From Budorcas taxicolor (lineage: Eukaryota; Chordata; Mammalia; Artiodactyla; Bovidae): a stretch of 64,000 nucleotides of DNA. The notes beneath the pieces are model-generated. The model saw only the letters and a list, made by a program, of their open reading frames with translations. It was not told the DNA's origin and made no database searches. Shown piece after piece: positions 34,572 through 45,486 of this stretch (the stretch's first letter is position 1; each line of letters opens with the position of its first letter). The position numbers were made by a program, and so were the translations under genes. The stretch covers positions 179,111,170-179,175,169 of the forward strand of contig NC_068910.1 of the NCBI RefSeq assembly GCF_023091745.1. Reading direction: 5' to 3'.

Positions 34572-35660
34572 AGGTATATGAGATGGAAATATATAAAACA
34601 GGGTCACCACCAAGTGGGATTTCAGGACAAATAACTGGGAAGTGATGAGTTGAATCACTTAGCAGAAAGAGACTCTGAAATTGAGGTTAGGACTTTAAAA
34701 CTTACTAATGGGCCATACCTATCAGAGCAACAGGAATAAATTATTTCTAAATGGGAAGCAAGCATATATTCTATTTTTGCTAGTCTGAAAATATCAGTTG
34801 CCCTCGTTGAAGTGGACCTGGTTTGAATATGTTTGAGAATCACCATCACAGAAAATAATTCAAAATCATTTATAAATATGATTTGTTGGGCCAAATCAAT
34901 AAAATGTAAAATTCATAAACTGGGCTGGTTTGGTTCTTTCCATTACAATGGTCTGGGATTATCATATTTCTTATCAGCATTTACTTCCAAGAATATGCAT
35001 GGATCTGAATAGCTGCTTGCTAAGATGTAAAAAACAAAATGCTCCATCCAAATTTGTGGGTTTTCTTGGATCCTTTATAAAATCATAGGTGCTATTCAAA
35101 GAGGATACCCTGAAACCTGGCATGCCAGGCTTTGAGGGAGCAGCATGGGTGATGATGCACATGAGACAGAATGGAGTCTCTCCTTGAATGGAGTCTCAGC
35201 TAGTTAGCAGGCCAACACTGAGCACCACAGCCAAGACCCTCAATATCTGAAGCAACATGCCATGATTCGTATACAAAGAAAGATGTGGCATTGCAGTCTT
35301 CACTTTCTTATCCATTTGTTTTTGTTGCTGAATTAACAAATATGTAAGAAACCTCTGGGGAAAAATCATTAAGCTAAACCCTCTTCTGTTTCTTTACCAG
35401 TTGGAGAAACGTTTTCAATACTGAATTATTCCATTTTAATTAGGTTATTTAATTTTTACCTCATTATCAGTCATTGGCAGAAAAATATTATATATGCTAA
35501 AAATGATACACTAACATTTAAAATACTTTAAAATGTAATTTTAAGTTTAGAATGTAAAAGTCTAAACATAATTTTTATAATTGCATATTTTTTCAGTTCC
35601 ATGAATTTATACATATACATCTATAATACCTTGTTGGTACCTACTAAATGCATTTGCTGA
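34572..35660. other. AT-rich DNA, nothing firm
   Basis: No repeat recognised. The stretch 34940-35280 is less AT-rich but carries no convincing coding or RNA signal. Confidence 0.45.
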
Positions 35661-35664
35661 CCAC

Positions 35665-35830
35665 TGAACCAGTGCTTTACATGTACTATCACTAGGTCCA
35701 AAACAATACTGTGTGCTAGATACTTTTAATTTATTCTTTAAATAAGGAAACTAAATGCAGAGAGGTAATTTGTGCAAGGTTATAATGCTGGTATAAGGAG
35801 AAGCTAAAATTTTAAAAGTCTGTAGCTGTG
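35665..35830 (+). mobile_element. MIR SINE remnant, forward
   Basis: CAGTGCTTTACATGTACTAT, then AAGGAAACTAAATGCAGAGA and GGTAATTTGTGCAAGGTTAT follow the MIR core and 3' order. Confidence 0.75.
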
Positions 35831-35929
35831 AAATGTGGGCTTCCCCCCCACCACCACCATGTTATCTTAAAGACACTGTTAATTGAATTATTGTTATGTA
35901 TAGGTTGTAAGACTTTTCTTGTTGATTTC

Positions 35930-36130
35930 ATCTAATCCTCACAATAACTCTATATAGTATATTATATTATGGAACCTGGTCTACAAAGTGAAAACCAAGG
36001 CATAGAAAGCATAAGTAAGTTATCCATATTCATATAGTGGTGAGTAGTGGGGTTGCACAGAGTCCGACACGACTGAAGCGACTTAGCAGCAGCAGCAGCA
36101 GTGGTGTCTGTTATGTAATTCAATGGAGCA
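35930..36130 (+). mobile_element. Second MIR remnant, forward, interrupted by a Bov-A2 piece
   Basis: CTAATCCTCACAATAACTCT and GGCATAGAAAGCATAAGTAA are MIR-like. A Bov-A2 fragment lies at 36048-36100, bracketed by AGTGGTG on both sides. Confidence 0.65.
36048..36100 (+). mobile_element. Short Bov-A2 3' fragment, forward
   Basis: TGGGGTTGCACAGAGTCCGA, then CACGACTGAAGCGACTTAGC and (AGC)5. Only about 53 bp: a severely 5'-truncated insertion, with possible target duplication AGTGGTG at 36037-36043 and 36100-36106. Confidence 0.85.
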
Positions 36131-36954
36131 AAGTTCTATATTCATTTTTCTACATGAAATGTTGAACAACATTTGTTTAATGCTTTGGGATATAAAGAAT
36201 TAACATTCTCCCAGTAGGTTCTAGGACTTTGGTGAATATTTTTCTTTGCATTTTGAAAAATCCTTCTTAAGTCTATGGTTTACTAGAATAGACTCTACTG
36301 GAAAATAAAAGCCTGGTAGAGGTCAGTTATTAAACCAGAAGAGGATAAATATAGTACAAGATTTGCCTACTGTTTGCTAATCTGCATGTGGTTTATAATG
36401 TCATGTATGACAAACATTGATGCCTCTATTCATTTAAAATTAGAAAATACCAAATCTTCACTCATTATATTTGAAAGAAACTGAATAGACCTATCAATGT
36501 GAAAATGCTTTATTTTGTTCAAAAGCTATACAAGCTTAGCAATTACATAATTCTTCATTAGTCACTACTTATAAGTCTGACACATTGATTGTTATCTCTC
36601 CCCCCTCCCACCCTGACTCATTGAAAAGGAAAGAAAAAAATATGCTTGGATATGTTCTTTATACTTTTCACTAAAATGTTGAAACCAGATGTTTTAAACT
36701 CGATACTAATTTTGTGTTACCTTTCTTACATTCTTGCTTATTTTGAAAAATCTAAAATACAGTCATTGACTTTGCAAAATACAGAGGTTAGCTAAGTGCT
36801 CAGCAGAGAAGACACAGAGTAAGACTGCATTCATGCTGTGACATGCCCCCTCCACTATTTGCAATTTACAGAGAGAAACCAGTCTTTGTCCATATCTGAG
36901 TGTGGTCTGAGCATTGTCTGAGCTTAGCCCTTTCAGGAACAGATGTGTCATTAC
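36131..36954. other. AT-rich DNA, nothing identified
   Basis: A C-rich patch CTCCCCCCTCCCACC near 36597-36611. No repeat or gene recognised. Confidence 0.45.
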
Positions 36955-38612
36955 TGGTACTATACAACTTGATTATTTTATTTGCAGTGACCTTTTTCTT
37001 CTTGTGTTTTTCAGTTTATACCCCATTTACAGTTGTTATCAAATATTGGCTATATTTGCCAATATTTTTGCCATAATTTGCCATGATGTTGTACAATATG
37101 TCATTGTAGTTTCTTTTATATCTAATAGTTTGTATGTTTCATTTTCCTATGCCTATATTACCCTATCCCACTTCCCTCTACCCGTTTCAAACCACTAGCT
37201 TTTTCTCTATATCTGTGTCTGTTTTTTGTTTTATTTACTAGTTTTTAGTATTTTTTAGTTTCTACCTGTAAGCGATACCATGAAGTATTTGTCTTTTTCT
37301 GACTTATTTCACTGAGCATAACACCATCCAAGTCCATCCATGCTTCTGCTTTCTTTTTTATGTCTGAGTAGCATTCCATTATATACACATAATGTAATAT
37401 GACTATGCCAAAGCCTTTGACTGTGTGGATCACAATAAACTGTGGAAAATTCTGAAAGAGATGGGAATACCAGACCACCTGACCTGCCTCTTGAGAAACC
37501 TGTATGCAGGTCAGGAAGCAACAGTTAGAACTGGACATGGAACAACATGGGACAGACTGGTTTCAAATAGAAAAAGGAGTACATTAAGACTGTATATTGT
37601 CACCCTGCTTATTTAACTTCTATGCAGAGTACATCATGAGAAACACTGGGCTGGAAGAAGCACAAGCTGGAATCAAGATTGCCGGGAGAAATATCAATAA
37701 CTTCAGATATGCAAATGACACCACCTTTATGGCAGAAAGTGAAGAAGAACCAAGGAGCCTCTTGATGAAACTGAAAGAGGAGAGTGAAAAAGTTGGCTTA
37801 AAGCTCAACATTCAGAAAACTAAGATCATGGCATCCGGTCCCATCACTTCATGGGAAATAGATGGGAAAACAGTGGAAACAGTGGCAGGCTTTATTATTT
37901 GGGGCTCCCAAATCACTGCAGATGGTGACTATAGCCATGAAATTAAAAGACGCTTACTCCTTGGAAGAAAGTTATGACCAACCTAGATAGCATATTGAAA
38001 AGCAGAGACATTATTTTTCCAACAAAGATCCATCTAGTCAAGGCTATGGTTTTTCCAGTGGTCATATATGGATATGAGAGTTGGACTATAAAGAGGGCTG
38101 AGCACCGAAGAATTGATGCTTCTGAACTGTGGTGTTGGAGAAGACTCTTGAGAGTCCCTTGGACTGCAAGGAGATCCAACCAGTCCATCCTAAGGAAAAT
38201 TGGTCCTGAGTGTTCATTGGAAGGACTGATGTTAAAGCTGAAACTCCAGTATTTTGGCCATCTGATGTGAAGAGTTGACTCATTGGAAAAGACCCTGATG
38301 CTGGGAAAGATTGAGGGCAGGAGGAGAAAGGGACGACAGAGGATGGGATGGTTAGATGGCATCACCAACTCCATGGACATGAGTTTGGGTAAACTCCGGG
38401 AGCTGGTGATGGACAGGGAGGCCTGGAGTGCTGTGGTTCATGGGGTCACAAACAGTCGGATACAACTGAGCAACTGAACTGAGCTGAACTGAATATAATG
38501 TGTATCTTACATTTTCTTTATCCATGTATATGTTGATAGACACATATACTGGCAATTGTAAATAATGTTGCTATGAACATTGTGATGCATGTATTTTTCA
38601 AATTAGTGTTTT
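36955..38612 (-). mobile_element. L1 3' end, reverse, split by a BovB
   Basis: Left part 36955-37399: reversed L1 3' UTR (TATCAAATATTGGCTATATT, TGTTGTACAATATGTCATTG) and the ORF2 C-terminus (minus strand WMDLDGVMLSEIS). The remainder, 38493-38612, continues the same L1 (CATTTTCTTTATCCATGTAT, TTGCTATGAACATTG). The BovB at 37400-38492 interrupts it. Confidence 0.85.
37400..38492 (+). mobile_element. BovB LINE, forward, inserted in a reverse L1
   Basis: 5'-truncated at TGACTATGCCAAAGCCTTTG (reverse-transcriptase motif A) and ends CTGAACTGAGCTGAACTGA. Flanking ATAATGT occurs on both sides (around 37390 and 38495), a short probable target duplication. The frame is broken near 37580 and 37970. The catalytic box reads YAND (37708-37719) instead of YADD. 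Confidence 0.93.
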
Positions 38613-39170
38613 GGGGGCTTCCTTGGTGACTTGAGAGCTTCCCTGTTGGCTCAAATGGTAGAGCGTCTGCCTGCAACGCAGAAGACCCGGGTTCGATCCC
38701 TGGGTCAGGAAGATCCCCTGGAGAAGGAAATGGCAACCCACTCCAGTACTCTTGCCTGGAAAATTCCATGGATGGAGGAGCCTGGGGTCACAAAGAGTCG
38801 GACATGACTGAGCGACTTCACTTCATTCCACTTCACTTGGTGGCTTGATTGTAAAGAATCCACCTGCCAAGGCAGGAGATGTGGGTCTGATTGTTGAGCT
38901 GGGAAGATTCCACATGCCTCAGAGCAATTAAGCCCATGTACCACAACTATTGAGCCTGTGCTCTAGAGTCCGGGAATTGCAACTACTGAGCCCACATGCC
39001 ACAGCTACTGAAACCTGTGAGTTCTGGAGCCCATGCTCTATAACAAGAGAAGCCACTGCAGTGTGAAGCCTGTGCTCTGCAACTAGAGCATAACCCCTGC
39101 TCGCTGCAACTAGAGAAGAGCCCGCACAGCAACAAAGGCCCAGTACAGCCAAATGTGGGTAAATAATTTT
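38613..39170 (+). mobile_element. CHR-type SINE, forward, split by a Bov-tA
   Basis: Head GGGGGCTTCCTTGGTGACTTG at the left. It resumes at CTTGGTGGCTTGATTGTAAAG, then AATCCACCTGCCAAGGCAGG, TGAGCCTGTGCTCTAGAGTC, CAACTAGAGAAGAGCCCGCA and an A/T-rich end. It lies next to the reverse L1 and may be inserted in it. Confidence 0.9.
38635..38835 (+). mobile_element. Bov-tA SINE, forward, inside a CHR SINE with 13-bp TSD
   Basis: Well-preserved head GAGCTTCCCTGTTGGCTCAA, B-box GGGTTCGATCCC, and tail GAGCGACTTCACTTCATTCC. Target duplication CTTGGTGACTTGA (38622-38634) and CTTGGTGGCTTGA (38836-38848), 12 of 13 matching. This proves that it landed in the older CHR. Confidence 0.96.
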
Positions 39171-40760
39171 AAAAACAATGGGTTTTTTGAGGGGAGGAAT
39201 ATACCCCAAAATGTGTTTTTTACAGTCCAAAACCTATATCTTTTCTCCAGATTTTGTCCTAATCCTCTTCTTTTATGTGCGTCATATACAGAGAGGATAG
39301 ATGTTTCTTCACACCAATGGATGTTGCAGTGCATCTTCACCTTCTGCAACCAGCCTGAGAGCGATCCAGCTGAGCTGATGCCACCATGTAGAAAGTTAAG
39401 CCTTCTGTGATATTTTCCACTTATTAAAGTTAGTGAGATGGCTGAAGAAATGATGTCTTCTTACATTGGTGATCAGCGAATCTCAGAAATATAGAACCAT
39501 GAGACATCTTTTTGCTCATGTCGACCAGCTCCTTTATTTCTCGGAGGGAGAAACTTCATCCCAGAGAAGTGGAGTGGCCTTTCTTACCCCACACAGTGAG
39601 TGAAGAGCAGACATAGGGTTCGAGTTCTGACTAAGTGCCCTTTCGTGCCAATTCCAGCTGCCTCCCACTTTCTGCATGATGTCATCAGGGAAGAATGTTT
39701 AGAGGAGGCAGTCACCATTCTCTCCTTCTTTCCAGTGCATTGTGACAGTTCTGGAAAGAATGGGGACCACTGAGGGAGTGGACAGGGGTGCATTCTGACT
39801 CTCCATTGTGAGTCACGTCAGGATAGGCCTTTTCCCATTTGGGGGTGCCCCCTCTCTCTCCCCATTTAAGTCTTCCAGTTTATACAAAGTTGGCCTTGCT
39901 TTTCTCAGATCAAGAATCGACTAAACAGTAGTACAGGAAAGAGTTGGTATCTGTTTGCCCTTGCTCTAAAGTTCAGGCCATTTAGGGGTCACTCTAAATT
40001 TGATTGGATATTAGAATGAAATGTGAGAACAGGAGAACATTTTTCCAGATGAATCTGTATTTAATTAGGCAGTCAAGCCAATCTAATTCTGACATGACAG
40101 CTTAACTTTCTGATATTGAAAGGCAATTTGTGAGGTACAGAATTTATTAAAAATAAATATAAAGGCCAAACTAATATGTTAACATTTAAGGTGATGGACA
40201 GTAAGATTTTGGTATCTAATCCCAATAGGGTTATAATTACATATTAATTATATCAACCTTATCACCTTAACGTCTCTCAGCACTTAGAAAGGATGTTATA
40301 ACAGAAAATTTCATGGATGAATTTTAGGTAAAAGCAGTTATATCTCCAAATACCATCTTTTTAAGTTTAACTAGAAAATTGCATAGAAAAATGTAAATAA
40401 AAGGTAAGGATGAGTTCAAAGCAAAAAAATCATCAATATAATTTTATAACACTTATTTACAATACATGAGGCTGTTTTAATACTCCTTTAATTCTATTAA
40501 GTATTTCACCTTTTTATGTCAGAATGTTTATACTGATATCTATAAGAAGTCAATATCAATTTATGCAGCAGGAGATACCATTAGTTTCTTTGGTGGATAG
40601 TTATCAAATAAATGAAAGTAAAACAACGAAACATCATTTTGTAACTATGAAAGTCATACAAAATATCTGCTTAATATCTTGAAATTGTTATACTTTGAAA
40701 TATGTGATTAATTGTAAAGCCATTAAGCCCTTAAAAGCTTTACATTAAGCCCTAAAAATG
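39171..40760. other. Mixed DNA, includes a less AT-rich 0.8 kb block
   Basis: 39200-40000 is more GC-rich than its surroundings, with several 70-100-codon frames on both strands but no recognisable domain. Positions 39520-39650 look MIR-like (GAGGGAGAAACTTCATCCCA, CCACACAGTGAGTGAAGAGC). 40000-40760 is AT-rich. Confidence 0.4.
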
Positions 40761-41440
40761 TTTCAGTTCAGTTCAGTTCAGTCACTCAGTCGTGTCCGAC
40801 TCTTTGCAGCCCCATGAATCGCAGCATGCCAGGCCTCCCTGTCCATCACCAACTCCCGGAGTTCACTCAGACTCACGTCCATCGAGTCAGTGATGCCATC
40901 CAGCCATCTCATCCTCTGTTGTCCCCTTCTCCTCCTGCCCCCAATCCCTCCCAGCATCACAGTCTTTTCCAATGAGTCAACTCTTCTCATGAGGTGGCCA
41001 AAGTATTGGAGTTTCAGCTTCAGCATCATTCCTTCCAAAGAAATCCCAGGGTTGATCTCCTTCAGAATGGACTGGTTGGATCTCCTTGCAGTCCAAGGGA
41101 CTCTCAAGAGTCTTCTCCAACACCACAGTTCAAAAGCATCAATTCTTCGATGCTCAGCCTTCTTCACAGTCCAACTCTCACATCCATACATGACTACTGG
41201 AAAAACCATAGCCTTGACTAGACGGACCTTAGTCAGCAAAGTAATGTCTCTGCTTTTGAATATGCTATCTAGGTTGGTCATAACTTTTCTTCCAAAGAGT
41301 AAGTGTCTTTTAATTTCATGGTTGCAGTCACCATCTGCAGTGATTTTAGAGCCCCCCAAAATAAAGTCTGACACTTTCCACTGTTTCCCCATCTATTTCC
41401 CATGAAGTGATGGGACCAGATGCCATGATTTCATTTTCTT
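40761..41440 (-). mobile_element. BovB LINE 3' portion, reverse
   Basis: Begins with the reversed terminus TTCAGTTCAGTTCAGTTCAG and ends near CATGATTTCATTTTCTTAG. Low divergence in the 3' 600 bp. No target duplication found. Confidence 0.94.
40778..41392 (-). pseudogene. BovB C-terminal frame, 204 codons open
   Basis: One of the best-preserved coding stretches: it includes GCESWTVKKAEHRRIDAFEL, WCWRRLLRVPWTARRSNQSI and a C-terminus running to the natural BovB stop. The reverse-transcriptase catalytic part is missing because the element is 5'-truncated. Confidence 0.85.
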
Positions 41441-42248
41441 AGCTCCCTTTAAACCAGGAATATTATCTCCTTCAGTTTTGCCTAAAATATATACGTAAGT
41501 TTCTTATTACAAAGTTTTTTTTTTCCTGATATAAAAAGCTATGGGTATTTTAACTGTCTAGAAATTTGGGGACTAAAGTATGGTAAAGCAACACTTGACA
41601 TGTTATATAGGCATTAAGAACGTAATTTTAAAGCCGAGGCATTAATATGAAAGAGCATTTACATTTTAACATTATGTTAAAAAATAGAATACATGGTGTT
41701 AGAAGTACATCTACTTCAACATGTGGGGAACATGAAAGGGGAAGATAGAAAATGAAAACTACTGATTTTTGCTACGTGACATTTTGTTTCTCTCATTCTG
41801 TTGCCTAGTTCAGTTAAAAATGTGATGTCTTTAGTATCACAAACAAGATATAAGATATGAAATAAAAGATAATTTAAAAAAAAATCAGGAGTTTCTCTAA
41901 GAAATGAAGCAGATTAAAGAAAACTCTTCCCAAATCATGGAAAACAGAATGAATCCCTATAAAAAGACAAATAGCATGAGCAAAGTAATAAATTTAAAAA
42001 ATGGAAAATGAGTCATGGAGCAAATGATACAACATTTTGATTTTTTTTCAGAATGCCACTGACATTTTTATAGGTGAACAAAGATATTATTTAAATGGTT
42101 TTTAAACTGACTTGCACATTCAGTTTGTGTGTTCATTTCTCATCTCTGTATCCTGAAGCCATTTTAGACAAATACTTTGAGCTAAACCAACTGATTAATC
42201 CTTAGATTTTTATCCCTCCAGCATGTAACTGTTTGCTACCTTCAGACT
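41441..42248. other. AT-rich DNA, nothing identified
   Basis: T/A homopolymer patches near 41515 and 41876. No gene or repeat recognised. Confidence 0.5.
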
Positions 42249-42458
42249 AGGGCTTGCCAGGTGGCTCAATGGTAAAGAATCTACCAGCCAATGCAGGAGA
42301 TGCTGGGGATGCAGTTTCGATCCTGGGTCAAGAAGATCCCCTGGAGGAGGAAATGGCAACCTCCTCCAGTATTCTTGCCTGGGAAATCCCATGGACAGAG
42401 GATCCTGGTGGGCTACAGTCCATAGGGCCACACAGAGTCCACCACAACTGAGCACACC
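42249..42458 (+). mobile_element. Bov-tA SINE, forward
   Basis: GGGCTTGCCAGGTGGCTCAA head, GGAAATGGCAACCTCCTCCA, end CCACAACTGAGCACACC. Full length. Confidence 0.92.
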
Positions 42459-42988
42459 TTTAAACTCCGATGAAATAATTGAAGTATCTAGAGTGAAGCT
42501 TTAAAGAATCTATTTAACAAATTAGTCATTCATGTTCACATGGCAATAACTATTTAGTTATCCTTTTCAAAAAAGAAGTGTTTGAAAAGTGTTTGTTGCA
42601 ATTAAGATTTAAGTAGAAAAAAGTATATACTGATGTCCATCACATAGTACAAATAAAGGTGAGTGTAATACATTGTATCCATACATTAGGTAGCTTTTGA
42701 AACTGATGTTAAATACAAAACAACATTCTAAGATAGCTTTTTAGTAAACATCCCAGATGATTTTGCGGGCTTTGAGAATAAAAGGAATCTGTCCATTACT
42801 TCTGAGGTAGGCATTCAAGAAAAAGGAGCAAGAATCCAAAGATGAAGTGACTGTAGGTTATGTAGGCATCTAGTCATGTGGACCTCAGACATGTTTTTGG
42901 AGATTTCCTGGGACCCAGGAACTTGAGTTGCTGATCCTTCCAGGAGTGGTAGAGGAGAAAGAAGGAAAATAGCAGTCAGCTTTTGGGG
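42459..42988. other. Unannotated DNA
   Basis: Nothing recognised between two SINEs. Confidence 0.45.
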
Positions 42989-43110
42989 GACCCCAAAGGA
43001 AATGGCAACCCACTCCAATATCCTTACCTGGGAAATCCCATGGACAGAGGAGACTGGAGTGCTACAGTCCATGGGGACACAAAGAGTCGGACACAACTGG
43101 GTAACTGAAC
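42989..43110 (+). mobile_element. Bov-tA-type SINE 3' half, forward
   Basis: AAAGGAAATGGCAACCCACT through AAAGAGTCGGACACAACTGG and GTAACTGAACAACA. The tRNA head is missing (5'-truncated). Confidence 0.88.
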
Positions 43111-43227
43111 AACAGTAACAAACAAAAGAAGTTGCTGGTAATGCCTGAGGACTGATGGATAAACTTCAAATAAGCCAATGGATGCCTCCATAAATGCTCA
43201 TGTGAATTGATATCTTTTAGAACCAAA

Positions 43228-43412
43228 GCGAAAGTGAAAGTCGCTCAGTTGTGTCCTACTCTTTGCAAGCCCATGGGCTGCATATTCCATGGAATTCTCC
43301 AGGCCAGAATACTCGAGTGAGTAGCCTGTTCCTTCTCCAGTGGATCTTCCTGATCCAGGAATAGAACTGAGGTCTCCTGGATTCTTTACCAGCTGAGATA
43401 CCAGGGAAGCCC
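43228..43412 (-). mobile_element. Bov-tA SINE, reverse, with 13-bp TSD
   Basis: GCGAAAGTGAAAGTCGCTCA at the left, reversed head TGAGATACCAGGGAAGCCC at the right. Target duplication TTTTAGAACCAAA (43215-43227) and TTTTAGAGCCAAA (43413-43425), 12 of 13 matching. Confidence 0.95.
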
Positions 43413-43425
43413 TTTTAGAGCCAAA

Positions 43426-44070
43426 TAGACACTCATTGCTTAATTCCTGCAAGATTCAAACCTGAATGAGAACATAGAAAACATAGATGGAATCCTCTAA
43501 TTGACTGAGATTAAGTTGTCACCTTGACTGTGCACAGTAAATGTTTGCTAAAGTGATTAAAGCCTGCAAATGCCCTGTCTTGGTTTGAGAAGTTCATTCA
43601 ACCTTATTGTTAATTAGGGGAAAATTTATGCCAAAAGTCTGCAGAAAATCTGTAACATGGTTCTTAAAAGACAGATTGTAGCATCCTTTTTAGAGATTTA
43701 TAAGGATAAATAATCAGACTTTAAAAGCACAGATGCTTAGAGGAAAAAACCTCTAACAACAGCAAGAAAAAAACAGCGCAACCCATAATAAAAAAAGAAA
43801 AAATAAGAAAAGTATGAGGTTCAGATAAAAATCTAACTTCTAGTTATTCAGTATTATAAAGTTCTTTTAATATTTCACAGAAAATCCCAAATTCAATATC
43901 ATTTTTTATATATAAGGAATAATTTTTTCTTCTTCCCACCATCTCCACTCCATACTCCATAGCTTCAATTAAAATATTTTATTAGCCAAGGAATATGAAG
44001 GAAATCATGGAACTTCTGAATTAGAACGGCTGTTGGGGTCATTCAATTCTTGTTTCCATCTTTTGAAAGA
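43426..44070. other. A-rich, unannotated DNA
   Basis: A-rich around 43740-43815. No element recognised. Confidence 0.45.
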
Positions 44071-44074
44071 TAAG

Positions 44075-44215
44075 AATCACCTGGAAGTTTGGTCAAAGGC
44101 ATGCCTCCCAGCCCTCCCCTGAGAATTTGGATTGAGTGGGTTTGGAATGAACTGGAGAATTTGCACTTTGAGCAAGTACAAATACCTCAGGTGATCCTTA
44201 TCATAGCAAAATTTT
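44075..44215 (+). mobile_element. MER5A-like hAT DNA transposon remnant
   Basis: AAGAATCACCTGGAAGTTTG at the left and GAGAATTTGCACTTTGAGCA followed by CTCAGGTGATCC at the right match the MER5A layout, a non-autonomous hAT-Charlie relative. The terminal inverted repeats are eroded. Confidence 0.65.
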
Positions 44216-44690
44216 GGAAACTGTTGATTCTTCTAGCCAAACTCTGTTTCTTCAGAAAGGAAGAGGACAAATCCAAAGGTCATATGGCCAGTAATCAGCC
44301 CGGATGTGCCACTCCTGTGATTTCTTGCTTTTTCCTAACTTTATGGGAGCTTTCAACTATGATCTCAGCAAGAGTTCCAGATGGTTTCAACAAAAAGGCC
44401 AGACAAATTTGGAAAAAAAAAAAAAAAAATTTAAAGAAAAAATTGGAACAAATAATAAAAAACCACATGGATTTACAAAAATCCATATAAAACATATCTT
44501 TACAACATCTTCACTGTTTACATGCCTATATCTCATCATACGATAATAAAGTTAGTTTAATAGTATTTTCAATGCCAGGATATTTAGTTCAAAATCAGAT
44601 ATCTGAGCCCTGAAATTCCCAGACCCCCTTGATCTTCATGGAAGAGGGAGTGGAGTTATGGAAAAGGACAGGTTGAGATGGTGCAGAACA
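44216..44690. other. Unannotated DNA with a poly-A run
   Basis: Contains a run of about 18 A at 44413-44430. No gene recognised. Confidence 0.5.
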
Positions 44691-44985
44691 GAGATCCTTT
44701 TTTAAAAACTTTTCTTTTTAATTTTAATTAGAAGATAATTACTTAACAGTACTGTGATAGTTTCTGCCATACAGCAACATGAATCGGCCATAGGTATACA
44801 TATGTCGCCTCCCTCTTGAATCTCCCTGCCACCTTCCACCCCATCACACCACTCTAGGTTGTCATAGAGCACTGACTTTTGGTTCCCTGCAATATACAGC
44901 AAATTTCCACTGGCCATCTATTTTACATATAGTAATATATGTTTCCATGCTACTGTCTTCATTTGTCCCACCCTCTCCTTTCCCT

Positions 44986-45264
44986 AGGCGATGGCACCCC
45001 ACTCCAGTACTCTTGCCTGGAAAATCCCACGGGCGGAGGAGCCTGGTGGGCTGCAGTCCATGGGATCATCAAGAGTCGGACACAACTGTGTGACTTCACT
45101 TTCACCTTTCACTTTCATGCATTGGAGAAGGAAATGGCAACACACTCCAGTGTTCTTGCCTGGAGAATCCCAGGGACAGCGGAGCCTAGTGGGCTGTCAT
45201 CTATGGGGTCGCACAGAGTCAGACACAACTGAGGTGACTTAGCAGCAGCAGCAGCAGCAGCAGC
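44986..45264 (+). mobile_element. Bov-A2 dimeric SINE, forward, inside L1
   Basis: AGGCGATGGCACCCCACTCC, the monomer junction TTTCATGCATTGGAGAAGGA, end GAGGTGACTTAGCAGCAGCA with (AGC)8. Probable target duplication CTCCTTTCCC versus CTCCTTCCCC. Confidence 0.94.
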
Positions 45265-45486
45265 AGCTCCTTCCCCAACTGTATCCACAAGTCTGTTCTT
45301 TTTGTCTGTGTCTCCTTTGCTGCCCTGCAAGTAGTGTCATCTTTCTAGATTCCATATATGTGTGTTAATATATGATATTTGTTTTTCTGTTTCTCACTTA
45401 CTTCATTCTGTATAATAGCCTCTAGGTCTATCCACCTCATTAGAACTGACTCAAGTGTGTTCCTTTTTATAGCTGAGTAATATCCC

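Noticed and set aside
38640..38715. Possible tRNA gene with A- and B-box motifs
   Set aside because: It is the tRNA-derived head of a Bov-tA SINE with TSDs around the whole element, and lacks an acceptor-stem match.
39153..39793. Protein-coding exons in the less AT-rich block
   Set aside because: Frames of 70-100 codons occur on both strands, with no domain or consistent splice borders; part looks MIR-derived.
44939..45242. Overlapping open frames of 83-97 codons with HSSVLAWRIPGTAEP-like peptides
   Set aside because: They run through Bov-A2 sequence; the same peptides appear at every Bov-A2 and Bov-tA in the window.
45241..45264. (AGC)8 as a polyserine or polyglutamine coding repeat
   Set aside because: It is the normal AGC tail of a Bov-A2 SINE.
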